From NCBI GenBank assembly GCA_958510875.1, contig OY294070.1:23489631-23553630 (forward strand): a stretch of 64,000 bases of DNA, read 5' to 3'. Both the position numbers and the translations under genes were made by a program. The stretch's first letter is position 1; every line of letters starts with the position of its first letter. Below, piece by piece: positions 11,912-24,339 of this stretch. The notes beneath the pieces were generated by a model. That model saw nothing but the letters and a program-made list of their open reading frames with translations, was not told the origin of the DNA and did no database searches. The DNA is from Endomychus coccineus. Its lineage: Eukaryota > Arthropoda > Insecta > Coleoptera > Endomychidae.

Positions 11912-13066
11912 AATAATAATAATAATAATAATATTTATTGCAAAGAGTCCTAACATATTTAAATATTATAAAGTGAAAAATAATATACAGTTAATGATAA
12001 TATAGTATAAAATAATAATTGATTTGAGCTCATTTACAATAAATATGAGATTTATCACTAAAGTATAAATACTTGTATGTGAATAATAAACAACAATATA
12101 ATATAAATAAACAATAATGTATGTGTGATATTTTGAAATTTTGAATGTATGTGAATGAGATGACTGTAATATTATCTTAATATTTTCTATAACTATTGGT
12201 GAGATGTTGGTAAAGTTGTATAAACATATATATAAATATACCCATATACATACATACAGATGAGTGAGTGTGTGAGTAAGTGTGTGAGTGTGTGAGTGCG
12301 AGTGTGTGTGCTGTGTGATTGTGTGTGGGTGTGTGTGTGGTGGGATGTGTGTGAGTGAGAGTGTGAGAGTGTGAGTGTGTTTGTTATATAATATGAGATA
12401 ATACAATTTAAGATTAATAAATATACTAAAATAATTTGATAAGAATCGTTTAGTGTTTATAAACACTTCATTTGGATATTTAACTTAATGGTTCTTGTTA
12501 TCTATTATTTTGTTTATATGATCTCTATTTTTTAAAACAAATAGATGAATTTCATTCTTTAATAGTTTTTGATTTGTTATGTTTCTAATTTCAGGATTTA
12601 ATAAATTATATAGTTTTGGTCCCAGGTAGTAGTAGCATCTTTGTCGTATAGTTTTATTCATTTTTTTTGTATTTATTGTATATTCTTTATGTCTCGTGTG
12701 ATATGGGTGATTTATATTATCTTTATTTTCCGAAATTTGTCTAAGTAGAATTGATGATGCATAAAGTTGTCTCAAATCTAATACATTAGATTCTTTAAAT
12801 AATAATTCCGTAGAATATAGTTTTTTTTTTCCTAATATTATTTTCAATATCCATTTCTGTATAACACTTAGATGGTCTAAGTATATGTTTAGTACACCTC
12901 CCCATCCAATTAACCCATATTTGAGATGAGGTTCTACCAATGACTTATACAGAGTAATAAGCTTTTCTTTATTTAGGATATAACTTAGATTTTTGAATAT
13001 AGGTATTAACATCCTTATTTTTTTTATTACATAATTTACGTGTCTATCCCAACGAATATGACTGTC
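11912..13066 (-). mobile_element. 5'-truncated LINE (family A) inserted in the Crypton
   Basis: Non-LTR retrotransposon fragment on the - strand. The frame from about 13064 to 12485 encodes the end of an RT: SHIRWDRHVNYVIKKIR, then LVEPHLKYGLIGWGG, then YYYLGPKLYNLL. The 3' region contains a GT-rich stretch and ends in an AAT/ATT repeat tail (11912-11936). AATGAT occurs at both edges (11906-11911 and 13067-13072), a likely target duplication, and removing the insert leaves a continuous recombinase frame. It has the same RT type and tail as the copy at 34885-36183. Confidence 0.85.
12255..12382. repeat. GT/GAGT-rich microsatellite
   Basis: Irregular GTGAGT/GTGT runs in the LINE 3' region. The 166-codon frame on the opposite strand (Thr/His-rich) is produced by this repeat and is not a gene. 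Confidence 0.85.
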
Positions 13067-13639
13067 AATGATGCAGGAGGGGATCTAACTTCTCTGAAAA
13101 GATATGGGGGTTGGAAATCGTCCAAAGTCGCAGAAGAATATATTGACGATTCTGTTACTAACAGGTTAAATATTGCCAATAAAATTATGGGTGCCACCAG
13201 CAGTACTTCGAAAGCCGTCACTCCGCCTCTTCGAGAAACTGACATCGAGTCTACTACTGTACATAGTGTACAAATAACAGAGAGAAATCTGTCTAACTCC
13301 TCATTGCAAAGTTCATTACAATTTACTAATAATATTACTTCTAATTTCTACAATTCTAAGCAGTAATCTTGTTCAATTATTACTTTTCTTTGTAAAATTC
13401 TCAAATTCTCAAAATAAAGTGAAAATATATTAATTATTTTGCAATTATGCATTAATCTGTGGTCGTCGGAAAAATAGTGTACATTACTTCTGTGGAAAGT
13501 GCCATTTCACACTCTCCTCCCACTCATGAGAAATTGGTCACTTTCCACACTAGTAACGTAACATAATATTTAATTGTGTTACTTCTTTGACAACTGTCAG
13601 AAGTAAAGTTTTATATCAAAGTAGGAACATACAAAATTT

Positions 13640-14025
13640 TGTTATGGAACGTTATTCGTCTGAAGAACGAGCAGACATTGTTAAATTGTGTTTCCAAAAC
13701 TTTTCTTAGATCATTTTAAATCAACGCGCTTTTAGGAGACCGTATCCCGGTCGAAAAGCTCCACACGAAGAAAGTTTTTACAGTATGGCACAGTTAGTGA
13801 TGTAAAGCACACTGGAAAACCTCGTTCTGATCGTTCAAACAAAAATATAAAGCTTGTTCGGGCTGACGTTCAGGCAGAACTAACAACTACCACAAGAAGA
13901 CATGCGGCGCAATTAGGGTTGTCTGAACGGGCTTTAAGAAGAATTTAGCATTTAGACTTGCGTATTAGTCCAAGCAATAGTCGACGGCCTAGTGTTAAAT
14001 TTGCAGAAATTAATGAGCTTATAGG
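13640..14025 (+). pseudogene. Tc1/mariner-like transposase, N-terminal (HTH) remnant
   Basis: Frames read MERYSSEERADIVKL at 13644, then YGTVSDVKHTGKPRSDRS and RRHAAQLGLSERALRRI, the paired helix-turn-helix head of insect mariner-like transposases. At least two stops or frameshifts. The tail of this fragment (13960-14090) recurs near 46860-47000 together with the following foldback arm. Confidence 0.65.
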
Positions 14026-14028
14026 AAA

Positions 14029-17000
14029 TTAAATTTGAAGGTGAGTTTTTGTTTCACGCAACTCGATCCGAAATGGCGAAAATAACCTACAAAATTGGCA
14101 AAGTTGCAAAAAGCGGTTTTTCTTAAATAAGTAAAAAACGGTAGCCCGGATCGAAAAAAAATTAATAAGAAAGTTGTAGGTATCAAATAGATCTATCGAT
14201 TTAATTTCATGATAATTATCGATATCTTCCATACTTTTCTTGTTATATTGAAAAAACCGTTAAAAATCGCGATATCGAGAAATCGTTAACTATTATGTTT
14301 TCATACTTGCTATAATCAGTGGCAAAATTAAAAAGCATCTTTCTTTCAATTCAAAATATTGATAATTTTGCGAGATATATCTATTTTTCGGAAAAAGGAG
14401 CTCTCTCATAAATTGGCTAGATCTTCTCAGATGATGGTCCTGGAATAACGATTCCGGACTTATTTTTTGCTATAATGTTATTGAAGAAATATAGCGATTT
14501 TTCAAATTTTAAGGGTAAAAAATGACTTTGAAACATTGTACTTTCTTTGAACGTATTTTTTCCAGATAAGTATTACAATCTTAGGAAAATGTCTTTGACG
14601 TAAATCAATTTCTGACATTTTTTCACGAATTATCAAAAAAAATCTTTTCATATACGACCTTCTGGACCGGGAATATTTTTTTTATTTTAAAAAAATCTGT
14701 AAGACGCGATAAACATTTTACAGAAGTGTACGTATCTCGGCTTTTGGATCACGTACAAAAATCGAGATAAACACGAATATCGTGTATATTTTCGCATCAG
14801 AAGCAAAATAGACTCGAAAATATTTTTTTTTTGCATTTCTAATTTGTTTTACTTTTACGTCATTTAAATTATTATTTATCATCAAAACAGTATTTTCCTT
14901 GTAATACCTCAAATGTTTTGCTTAGTGAATCATACTGACGTTATGCTTGTAGATCTCTTTAACAATTATTTAATTATATTTATGATACAAAATTAAATAA
15001 ATGCAACTCATTGAAATAAATTTGAAATTTCATTTATTTACAAAATTATTATAAAATATTTATAAAATCCTTACAATTAAAGTAGTCTTATATTAGTTCT
15101 CACAAGTGTCGCACGCAACGAGCATAATGTCAGTGTGATTCACTAAGCAAAAAACGATATTCCCTAGATTAAGTGTAAAAGGAATTTTGCACGTGATCCA
15201 AAAGCCGAGATATTGGAGACTTTGCAAGCACAAGCCACTTCGAACGCACGAAATCAGTTTCCCCCACTCCGCCGCACGCTCCGGCAGCCGCGTTCGCTCC
15301 TCTTTGTTACTCAGTTTCTAATACTGTAAATCAATAAAACATATCCTAGTATTTTTTTATTGAAAATGTAGGTATTCACCATTACCATCCATAACGTGAA
15401 CTTCTGTAAAATGTTCATTGCGTCTTACAGATTTTTTTGAAATAAAAAAATTATCTCTGGTCCAGAAAGTCGTAAATGGAACATTTTTATTAGTAACTCG
15501 TGAAAAAATATCAGAAATCCATTTCCGTCAAAGGCATTTCCCTAAAATAAAAATTGTAATACTTATTAGAATAGACTTGCTCATAAAAGGTGCAATTTTT
15601 TCAAAGTCATTTTTTCACCCTTAAAATTTAAAAAATTGCTATATTTCTTCGATAACGTTATAGTACAAGTCTTCAGAAAAGAAATAAGCCCAGAATCATG
15701 ACTGTAGGACATTCCGCTGAGAAGATCTGGCCAATTTATTTGAGCGTCTTTTTTCGAAAAATCGATATATTTCGAAAAATTATTAATATTTTAAATTAAA
15801 AAAAGAATTCGCACTTTAAGCTTGCCATGGGCTATACCTACAGCAAATAACAAGTATGGAAATATTATTATTATTATTGCCCATTTGATTTTTGATTTGT
15901 TAATGATACTCGCAGCCAGAGCCCAGTTTTCCTTCCGCCCTCTCTTTTGAGGTATGTGGTCTTCTGGTTCTGTTAAACTACGGTCGTTTTCGCACCGTGA
16001 TCCAGGGAAGTGAGTCTGGAGCAACAGCTCCAGCGTCTCTTCTTCTGTTTTGGTGTATCCACCTTGTCGTTTTCACAGGAGCCCACTTTCTGTCGTGGTC
16101 CAGTTGCTAGTACCTTGTGGAGTCTAGCGCAGCTGGGCATATCCTCTATGCCCTGGCAATACTCCCTCCACGAGGTCCTTCGCGCTTTCTTGATAGCGTT
16201 GTTATACGCAGTCAGTGCCATGCGATATTCATTCCAATAGGTGCTGATCCATTTGGCTTTGTTTAACACCGTCCCCCTCAATGCGGACAGTTTTGCATTC
16301 CACCAAGGGGCAGAGCTTCCCTGACTTTTCGTCTTCAGGGGGCATGAGGCTTCAAAGGCAGTTATTATGGCTATGGTAACAGTTGTATTTAACTCTGGCA
16401 CTGTAGGTGCCTTCGTTGGGCAGTCCCTAAGTGCCTCTTGTAGTTTCTCACGATAGGAGTCCCACTTGGTGACCCTTGGGTTTCTGTACTCTGTAGGCAG
16501 TGCCTCTGACGATCCATTTGTGTATCGTATGCACATGTGGTCGGATAAACTTGGTTCCTCCGCCACATGCCAGTTATGCACTAGGCCATTCATGCGCCCG
16601 GTACATACCGTAATATCGATGACCTCCCTTCTCACACTTGTCACAAAGGTCGGTTTGTTGACCTGGTTGCACACCTGTAGGTTGTGCGCCATCAGGAAAT
16701 CCAGCAACGCTTCACCTCGTTTGTTAATTTCTCTGCTCCCCCACACTGTGTGGTGTGCATTGGCATCACATCCCAATAGGGCTTGGGATTTCGAGGTTCT
16801 GAGACACTCCGCAAGCACGAACTCTTGCTCCCGTCTGATCATAGGGTAGGTATGCTGATGCCAACAGGAGGCTTTGCTCCCTTCCTTCTATTCCTAATTT
16901 GAGTCTAATCGTTGTTAGGTCGCGACTGCAGTGCTCCCACAACGGTAAAACTTCAGCTGCTTTTATTATTATGCCAGTCCGTGGTTTTTGTTCTGATGGG

Positions 17001-17690
17001 TTGTGTATGATCCGCCCCTTGAAGCTACCTAATCCCCGATTCTTCCCTCATACACGTATGATTCTTGATTTAGGGCAGCGTCTAAATTCGCTTTCATCAT
17101 ATATGCACCGTGATATAGTGATGGAGGTTGATTTGCACAACTTGCATTTATTGCTGCTGAGTCGGGGTTTCATCTACATGTCTCCCTTCTTCAACCTCCA
17201 TATCTGGAGGGGAAGTTTCAGTTGCCTGTCCTTCCCCTGTCCCCTCTTCGTTTTTGGTCTTTGGACCTAGGGGCTTAAACGTCACACGGGAGAAGCCGTA
17301 GAACGGTCTGTAATCGACCTCCTTCAACTTCTCTTATGACCGTTCGTTCATCAGCACGACTAGGAGCCTCCCATTTGGTTGCTCCTCTCCAGTGCTGGTG
17401 ACTTTCCAGGTTGATGTGTCCAAGTTATGTTGGACATTCAGTCTGTGCAGTGTCTTCTCCGGGTTTGTTATCCCCGGAATGAAGACGATTGATTGCACGT
17501 CGAGGTTTCGGGAGTTGGCTCAATATAACTCGAAAAGTATGCAAGATATTGATAATTATTATAAGAGCAAATCGATAGATACCTACAATTTCCTTATTTA
17601 AGTTTTTGCAACTGTGCCAATTTTTTAGGTTATGTTCGCCATTTCGGATCGAGTTGCATCAAACAGAATCTCACCTTCAATACTGATATG
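14029..17690. repeat. Large foldback, right arm split by a LINE fragment
   Basis: The left arm 14029-14760 returns inverted as 15165-15790 and 17520-17690. Example blocks: TTTCACGCAACTCGATCCGA at 14050 against its complement near 17650, and AGACCTTCTGGACC-type sequence near 14660 against 15465. The loop (14760-15165) itself contains a smaller palindrome (GCTTAGTGAATCA near 14918 against its inverse near 15140). Bases 15800-17515 are foreign LINE sequence. Confidence 0.7.
15800..17515 (-). mobile_element. R1-like LINE fragment: ORF1 end and endonuclease
   Basis: - strand. The upstream part (about 17500-17220) resembles a gag-like ORF1 end (GRLLVVLMNE, YRPFYGFSRVTFKPLGPK). The apurinic endonuclease domain follows: N-terminal pieces with VVQINLHH (about 17150), AEVLPLWEHCSRDLTTIRL and ASAYLPYD, then the open stretch 16842-15973 with LLGCDANAHHTVWGSREINK, FVTSVRREVIDITVC and SLSDHM (the catalytic Asp/His of the SDH box). 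The RT is absent. Frameshifts between pieces. Clade assignment (R1/I group) is from the HHTVWGS and SDH blocks and is approximate. Confidence 0.75.
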
Positions 17691-17694
17691 ATTG

Positions 17695-18649
17695 TTTTAT
17701 TCTCATTGTACTTGACTCGCTTCTCACTGTCTCATTATAATTGTTTACAGAAGCTTAATGAGTTACTTTACTTTACTTTTACTTTGAATATAATAATAGA
17801 CAAATACCGAGCGGTCTCATCCATCCTCGTCTTTTTTACTCTCCTCACTCTGATTTGCATTGAATCATTATTTCCGCTGGTTCACGTCGATGAGTAAGGC
17901 TGTTGTGGGAGTATGGCCACAGGCGTTATCATGGGAACCCGCCGAAAAAATGCATCAACACATTAATAATTTAAATTTTACTACGAAACAAATTTAAAGT
18001 TTTGAGTACCAACTATTTTTGAATGGATAATATGAGAAAAGATGAATGTAATCTCAGTAATTGAACAAACTAAATGTGAATCAAGGCTTCACTTGCTTCA
18101 CCTGGCGAGCCGCCGCTGATTCACAATCCCCTGCGTTCCGAATATACGTGGCTGCATGTCTTACCACAAATTCACTTTCTCATTTTGTTTCGAGACTTAT
18201 ATGATTAAAGAAACATCCCAAATTTCAATGCATAAGCATTATAAAGTAATGGATACGTTGCAATCTATATGGTGAGATATCGTCTAATACTCCTGAGGCG
18301 CGCACGGTAGCAAGAAGGTATGTGCACGCTCGCAGGGTTGCCACCACATAATAATAACCTTCTCTACCGACCGAGAAGCATAATGGTTTCGTGTCCTAAC
18401 CCGCCTACTTTGTAATTATATTTTTGATTCATGTGCTCGCCGTTTCTAGAGATCTATCTATCGAATATAAGTCGATCCTTTACTACAGAAAAAAGATTAT
18501 CTATCTTATATGCTTTAATTTAATAACTCGAACATGATGTTTAACGCGTTTCCTCATAGTTTTCTGATTGTTTATCTGGAATCGATGTCAAAAGATAATG
18601 TTTATTACCACCCCGTCAAGACGCTTATTAGATGAAGGATATTTTTTTA
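17695..18649. other. Intergenic, no gene recognised
   Basis: AT-rich sequence with no domain-bearing frame and no repeat partner seen inside the window. Confidence 0.4.
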
Positions 18650-20502
18650 TACAGGGTGTCCTCGAACTGCGTAGCCAAAATAAAGCCGAAGATTCTTTGA
18701 TTCGAAAAAAAGTTGATGAGCCTTTTTACTTTTGCCTCAAATGTCTTGTTTACCCGGTAGAAGGCTTCAAAATTGCAAAAATAATTTTCTTTTTTCGGTA
18801 CAACTTGAGAACGTGATTAAGAACTTATGGACTTTGTCGTTGCAATGGCCGGAGAAGGGAAAGATATCCGCATCGCAGAATTCCAAATCGGCAAACCTTC
18901 GCGAAACTGGCAAATTTGAAGCAAATCGCAGAGAAACTGGACGCAGACGGACAAGAAGGACGTTAGAGCTCGAAGAAGCGATACTGGAAGCGGTTGAAAC
19001 TGAACCTGGGATAAGCACACTACGTTTGGGACTTCGTATTGGAGCCTCAAAATCATTAGTTCATAATATACTGAAAGAAGAACTGTTGTATCCCTATCAT
19101 ATTAAAACAGTTCAAGACTTATTTCCCATGGATCCAGGTCATCGGCTAGATTTCTGTCGGCTTATTGTCCAAAGACAAAACGCAAACCCCAATTTTTGTA
19201 GAAGAATTCTGTTCACGGACGAAGATACTTTCACGAGATGTGGTCTTTTTAACCTCCATAATGAACATTTCTATGCTGATGAAAATCCTCATGAAACGGA
19301 AGTTACATATTTTCAGAATCAAACTAAAATCAATGTTTGGGTTGGAATTGTGGATAACTTTATTATTGGCCCTACCGTTATACCCGATCGATTGAACGGG
19401 GAGAACTACTTGAACTTTTTGGAACAAAGGCTACTTGAACTGTTGGAAGACTTGCCCTTACACATTCGTCGTGGCCTGGTTTATCCATGATGGTGCACCT
19501 CCTCATTTCACATTAGCTGTGAGGTGACATTTGAATGCGGAATATCCAGATCGCTGGATAGGTAAAGGACACGATGCACCAGTGAACTGTCCGGCCCGCT
19601 CCCTTGATTTGACGCCATGCGACTTCTTTCTATGGGTCGCTTTGAAGTCGAAAGTTTATGCAGCTCCAGTAAACACACGAGAGGAATTGTTGCAACGAAT
19701 TAATCATGAAGCGGATTTATTGAAGAATGATCCTGAAGTACTAGCCAGAGTTCAATCCAATTTCTTGAAACGAATTAATTTGTGTATTCAGGAAAATGGG
19801 CAACATTTCGAACAATTGATGCCTTAGCGATTTCCCAAAAAGTTTTGTTGTTTCTTTTAATTTAGCATTTGTTTCTATTATTCGTGTTTTACCGAGATAT
19901 TAACCATTTCAGTGTTAGTGAAATTTTGAGCCATAATTTTATAAAATTTTTACGGAAAGCAAAGTAAAAACTGACAGTTTTGAGAATAAATTCTCCAAAG
20001 GCCAAAATGACATTAGAAAAGCAAAGGCAACTAAGGTATTTTAATCAAGTAAAATTAGTAAGCCAAAATTGCAGAGACTCGAAAATTATTTTTTTCAAGC
20101 TAATCCGTTGATTTTAACAAAATTTTCTAAGAGCAAGAAAAGTTTTCAAATTAGATAAGCTATCTACATAAAAAATATCGAGTGAATTACATCGACAACA
20201 AAAAAGTTCTGGACACTTTTCCCGTTGCATCCTCAAGTTTGAGCCATTTCTATGGTCTCTAAGGCTCTATGCTCCGCTCTCAAAAACGGCTATTATTGAC
20301 AGTAACTCACCTGCCAAATATTGTAGAAGTCCTTCATCACGTTCTTAAGTTATACCGAAAAAACAAAATTATTTTTGCAACTTTGAAGCCCTCTACCGGC
20401 TAAACAAGACACTTGAGGCAAAAGTAAAAAGCTCATCAAATTTTTTTCGAATCAAAGAATCTTCGGTTTTATTTTTGCCACGCAGTTCGAGGACACCCTG
20501 TA
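18650..20502 (+). mobile_element. Tc1/mariner element with ~165-bp TIRs, decayed
   Basis: Begins TACAGGGTGTCCTCGAACTG and ends with the exact inverse, each side next to TA, the Tc1/mariner target. The inverted match extends with few differences to about 18815 on the left and 20335 on the right, unusually long for this superfamily. The transposase (about 18870-19827) lies between. A non-autonomous relative of the ends occurs in the foldbacks of CCT6 intron 5. Confidence 0.88.
18870..19827 (+). pseudogene. Tc1/mariner-superfamily transposase, frameshifted
   Basis: Starts in a basic helix-turn-helix segment (ANRRETGRRRTRRTLELEEA, then RIGASKSLVHNILKEE). The DDE domain follows with ILFTDEDTF (first Asp), an interruption, HDGAPPHF (second Asp, near 19488) and RSLDLTPCDFFLW (third Asp, near 19607), about 38 residues after the second. 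A one-base frameshift near 19480 and an in-frame stop near 19527 (before HLNAEYPDRW) break the gene; the rest is well preserved, so death is fairly recent. The upstream part of the long frame (from 18732) lies in the TIR and is probably not coding. Confidence 0.85.
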
Positions 20503-20589
20503 TAATATAGGTATTGAAAATAGTTTATAATATCAATATTTGAGCGAATCTGTTCCACCCAGAGGACTTTTGATCCCTCGGGTAACGTC

Positions 20590-22075
20590 ATCATAAAAAA
20601 GCGGAGACCTCATTATATGTGGCCAGACGCTCCTTCGTGAAAAAATGGGGGTTACAACCGAACGACATGATCTACTGGTTGTACAACATGATGGTTAAGC
20701 CCGCAATAATATAGGCCTCTTTGGTATGATGGCCTAAAACAGAACAAAGAGGAACCACGATAAGACTGACCAAGGTCCAGAGACTTGCATGTCTTGGTAT
20801 CACAGGGGCCATGAAATCTACGCCAACTGCAGCAATGGAGGCACTACTGCAACTCCAATGGGTTATCTAAGGAGAGGCAAGGCTTGTTGCTTTCAGAATA
20901 CAAAATACACTGGAGAATGTTCACATTGGGCTAGGACACATGAGTATCGTAAAATCGTGACCAAGGACGTGTTAGGCATGATAACAGATCACATTCCAAA
21001 GCGATACTCTTTTGGCAACACATTCAGGGTATCAATACCGGAAAGGACTGAATGTGAACATACAAACCTGGGCGACATTCTATAGGGAAAGATCTGGTAT
21101 ACAGACGGGTCTAAGACTGAAAAAGGTGCAGGTGCGGGAGTTTACTCCAGAAACACAAACACTGGCTTGAGCTATTCATTGGGTAGACACACATCTGTCT
21201 TCCATGCAGGAGTATATGCAATCCTCCAATGTGTGAAGGAAAACAATCGGAGAGCTATCGACGATGAGCAGATCCACATATTGACAAACAGTCAGGCTGC
21301 ACTTAAGGCAATGAAAAGTCGGGAAGTGACATCCCGTCTGGTATGGACGTGCAAAAAACAACTTGAAATACTGGCAGATCGAAACCGCGTTAAGCTAATT
21401 TGGGTGTCGGAACATCAGGGAACGGCAGGCAATGAAAAAGCCGACGAACTTGCAAAAAGAGGGTCGGAGAACGCTCTAGATCCAGAACAGTCCACGGGGG
21501 TACCAAAACGTACAGCACGATGGTCTGTAGAAGACTGGATCATGGAAAACTACAAAGAATACTGTGAAAAAATCCTAGGAAACGAACATGGGAAGAAATA
21601 AATCAAAGCCCCGTGTAACAATAGAACGACAGACCTATTATCAGTAAATAGGGAAAAAATAAAAGTCGTAATATGGCTTATGACTGGCCATGCGCCAGTA
21701 AAAGGGCAGCTGAACAAAATGGAACTGTACAATGGCGACCTGACATGCAGACTTTGCGGCAAGGATACAGAAACAGTGACGCAGATACTGTGTAAATGCG
21801 AGGCACTGGATCGCAAAAGACAGTCAATTTTAGGAAGGCCTAACGGTGAACTAGAATTATACAGTTCCCACCCAGTGAAGGACTTGTACAAACTTGTACA
21901 AACTCTTACAAGGTACAAAAATACTCGAGTGGTGAAAGTAAAGAAACGAAACATAGGCGAGATACAATGGACCAGCAGGCGTAAGTGTCACCGGAGGCAA
22001 TAGCCAGACAAGCCAGTAAAGGGGGTCGAGTTTTTAGTACCCCATAAAGGATTTTCTTCACCTCCGCAAAAAAAA
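20590..22075 (+). mobile_element. R1-like LINE 3' part: RT thumb, RNase H, CCHC knuckle
   Basis: Frames on the + strand: RRSFVKKWGLQPNDMIYWLY and RLTKVQRLACLGITGAMKST (RT thumb, 20620-20850). An RNase H domain 21085-21600 follows: WYTDGSKTEKGAGAGVY, TNSQAALKA, WVSEHQGTAGNEKADELAKR. Last is a zinc knuckle LTCRLCGKDTETVTQILCKC (about 21739-21798). Frameshifts separate the pieces. Two RNase H catalytic residues are changed (Glu to Gly in FHAGVYAI, Asp to Asn in LTNSQAA). 5'-truncated at about 20590; the 3' end is near the A-run at 22068-22076. Confidence 0.8.
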
Positions 22076-22164
22076 ATATTCATCATAATCAGTTGAGGGG
22101 ACGCGGTTAGCCCCCAGATACACTTAGGCAACTCAGTTTAGCCCATTGTGCACTCCATGGTCAG

Positions 22165-24060
22165 ATGCTTACTCTACTCTAGCAAGTTTGTGGCATCCCA
22201 GAAACCCAGAATATTGTTAACGCTGGCTTCCATAAGTTCTCTTGGGAGCAGTTTTGGTTCCCCGAAGAAACAGCACCTGAGAGATGTCAAAGCAGGGGAT
22301 TCCAACAGGATGTGAGAGGCAGTTTCTTCTACCTTCCTGCAGTTTCTACATATAGGATCATCGGCGATACCCATATCATGAAGGTGTTTGTTGAGACGAC
22401 ATTGACCCGTTTATATTCCGCTTATGACTTTATAATGATACGCAATTCTAATGCATTTTAGTTCTTATAAGTTAATATTGACTATCAAGTATCACCATAT
22501 TCTTATGCCAATTACTAAAAGTATCGGGTACGGTATTTTGGTGGTAACAAGTTACTGACAGATGTTTCAAACTATTTTCCTCAATTTGCCAGAAGAACCC
22601 ATCGATTCATTTTTGTTCATTTTATTCAAAAATGTGATCAAAATTATAATAACTACAAAAGAAGGGCAACGAAATTTGACATCTGTCTGTTTACGAAGGC
22701 AAGATGAAAAGATGGCGCTACAATGGAAAATCCTATGTGACATTTGTGATGTACCATTTTTAACTAGAACGCATAAAAAGTTCAGACTGATATATCATCC
22801 AGCTCTGTTTTGACACCCATCGAAAGCAAGCCACCTTAAAGGTTCTTGTAAGCACGGAAAAAAGTGAATTTCGCGTCTTGATTAAACGTTATTTCTTGCG
22901 TAAAAAAACATTCCGCAAACCAAAGCATCGCTTGTTAAACATTATTGGAACCATTCACAAGTGGTTCGTTAATTTTGTTTTAAGTAATATGACCAATTGA
23001 GGTCCCAACACCAGGAATCGTTAGCGCTCTGATGTCTCTTCTGTTTGGAGAGAGGAGTTTCTTTGAGAGCCTAGGCACAGGCTCTTTGATAAAGAGATTG
23101 GCCTGTCTTATACGTGGTTATTCTCGCCTCAAGTCAGACCACTCTCTTTTCAGTTGGCCCGGAAGGACGAGACACCCCACGCAATTTGATAAAGCGATCA
23201 TTGACTCCGGTCCGACAGAGGCGTCAGATGCCCCCGCCTGACCAGGGAGTCGATCATTTCATTTCCTTCAACTCCACTGTGTCCAGGGACCCAGATGAGT
23301 CGAATTTTATTTCTCCTGGCTAGTTCAGACAGTGCATTCTTTGACAAGCCTTGATGTGACCCTAGGGGACTTAAGAGTTAACGGCTGTCTGTGCAGATGT
23401 ATATGCCCTACTTACATAGTTTTTCCGCAGGTTTTCCTTGGCGCGAGTCAATATCACGGAGAGTGAAGTAAGTGCCTAGGGTAACTGAGATAGTGACTTT
23501 TTAGGCACACACCCGCTCCAGAAGCCTGACCTACCTTGGACCCCTTTGTGAGACATATAAGCCCAAATGTTAATCCAAACTCCTCTATCAGGAATGAGAA
23601 TTTTTGGGAAAAGTGAGACGTATAGCTGGAATCATGCTTTCTGGCCTCGTTTCTAATATCGAGCATTTAGATATTGCCTCACTCATAATCGCTGAGTGTC
23701 TACGGGAATAGTTTATTTTGGCCTGGTGAGGGTGACCTAGTCTAAGATTACTTCTAGTACCTTCACCGACCCTTTGAGTTGCATCACCTTGCCAGAGGAA
23801 GTAATCTCTGGCAGAGTGCTTAGCTTAAGTTTCCTGGTAACCAGGACAACGTAACGTCACTCAGACTTTGGAGTCCATCGTGATACCTGTTTCCATTTCA
23901 CCCTTAGCTCCATTCCACAATACCAGTCATCTTCCAAGAGTTTAGCATAGTAAGAACAGAGGAGCATATCATGCCGTCGAAAGCAGTTCCACCTGAGGCT
24001 TGCAGTTCATCAAGATACAGGACTACATTTTTGGTCCACAATGTGACCTAGTTTTGCTCG
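22165..24060 (-). mobile_element. Second R1-like LINE 3' part, heavily decayed
   Basis: - strand, in broken frames: an RT palm/thumb piece around 23960-23730 (KLKLSTLPEIT, SVKVLEVILD), an RNase H piece around 23400-23215 (IYICTDS, RNKIRLIWVPGHSGVEGNEM) and the terminal knuckle at 22374-22174 (CRNCRKVEETASHILLES; the last Cys is replaced). The stretch 22440-22980 is not recognised and may be a later insertion. Different family from the copy at 20590. Confidence 0.65.
22440..22980. other. Unassigned stretch inside the LINE remnant
   Basis: Interrupts the RNase H to knuckle region of the flanking LINE. No domain seen; the small + strand frame at 22562-22813 has no recognised motif. Confidence 0.35.
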
Positions 24061-24339
24061 ATGGGATCTCAAGCCTCCATGTTTAGAGTAAATACTGGTG
24101 AGTAGCCCAATCTCCCGTCTACTAAGTTTTTAGGGCTTCGGTGGCTCTAGTTTCACTGCCCCTTGGTTCCATCGGAGCGTTCACCTGCTTAGATCCCTTC
24201 ACATCCATCCAGTGTTTTAGTCGAGGCGAGATATTAGACCAAGATTCCCCAAAACTTCTGGTTTTTTTGAGGCAAGATGGTGCGGTTTTCGGCATTCGAT
24301 TCTGGAAAACGGGTAAAAAAAATCCCATCATCTTGTTTT

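Larger units (their letters stand above)
11131..13366 (+). pseudogene. Crypton tyrosine-recombinase (transposase) gene, copy 1, disrupted
   Basis: Crypton-type tyrosine recombinase. Exon 1 (about 11131-11475) encodes YEYAYDQFLSWRRNK, ENVLLAYMGELS and NVDISKYSKLKAFKKRKSDG, the core-binding part. A 58-base GT..AG intron (11476-11533) follows. Exon 2 encodes VMGISGACGKQELIQL (catalytic Arg region is changed: GACGK where R is usual) and YTGHSFRRSSATIL, the H-x-x-R box. After a LINE insertion (11912-13066) it continues as LTSLKRYGGWKSSKVAEEYI, the W...Y end with the nucleophilic Tyr, to a stop at 13364. Dead: in-frame stop at about 11432, LINE insertion, lost Arg. Similar recombinases, often with the same short intron, are frequent in insects. 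Confidence 0.85.

Noticed and set aside
11966..12466. 166-codon - strand frame rich in Thr and His
   Set aside because: It is the translation of a GT-rich microsatellite in a LINE 3' region.
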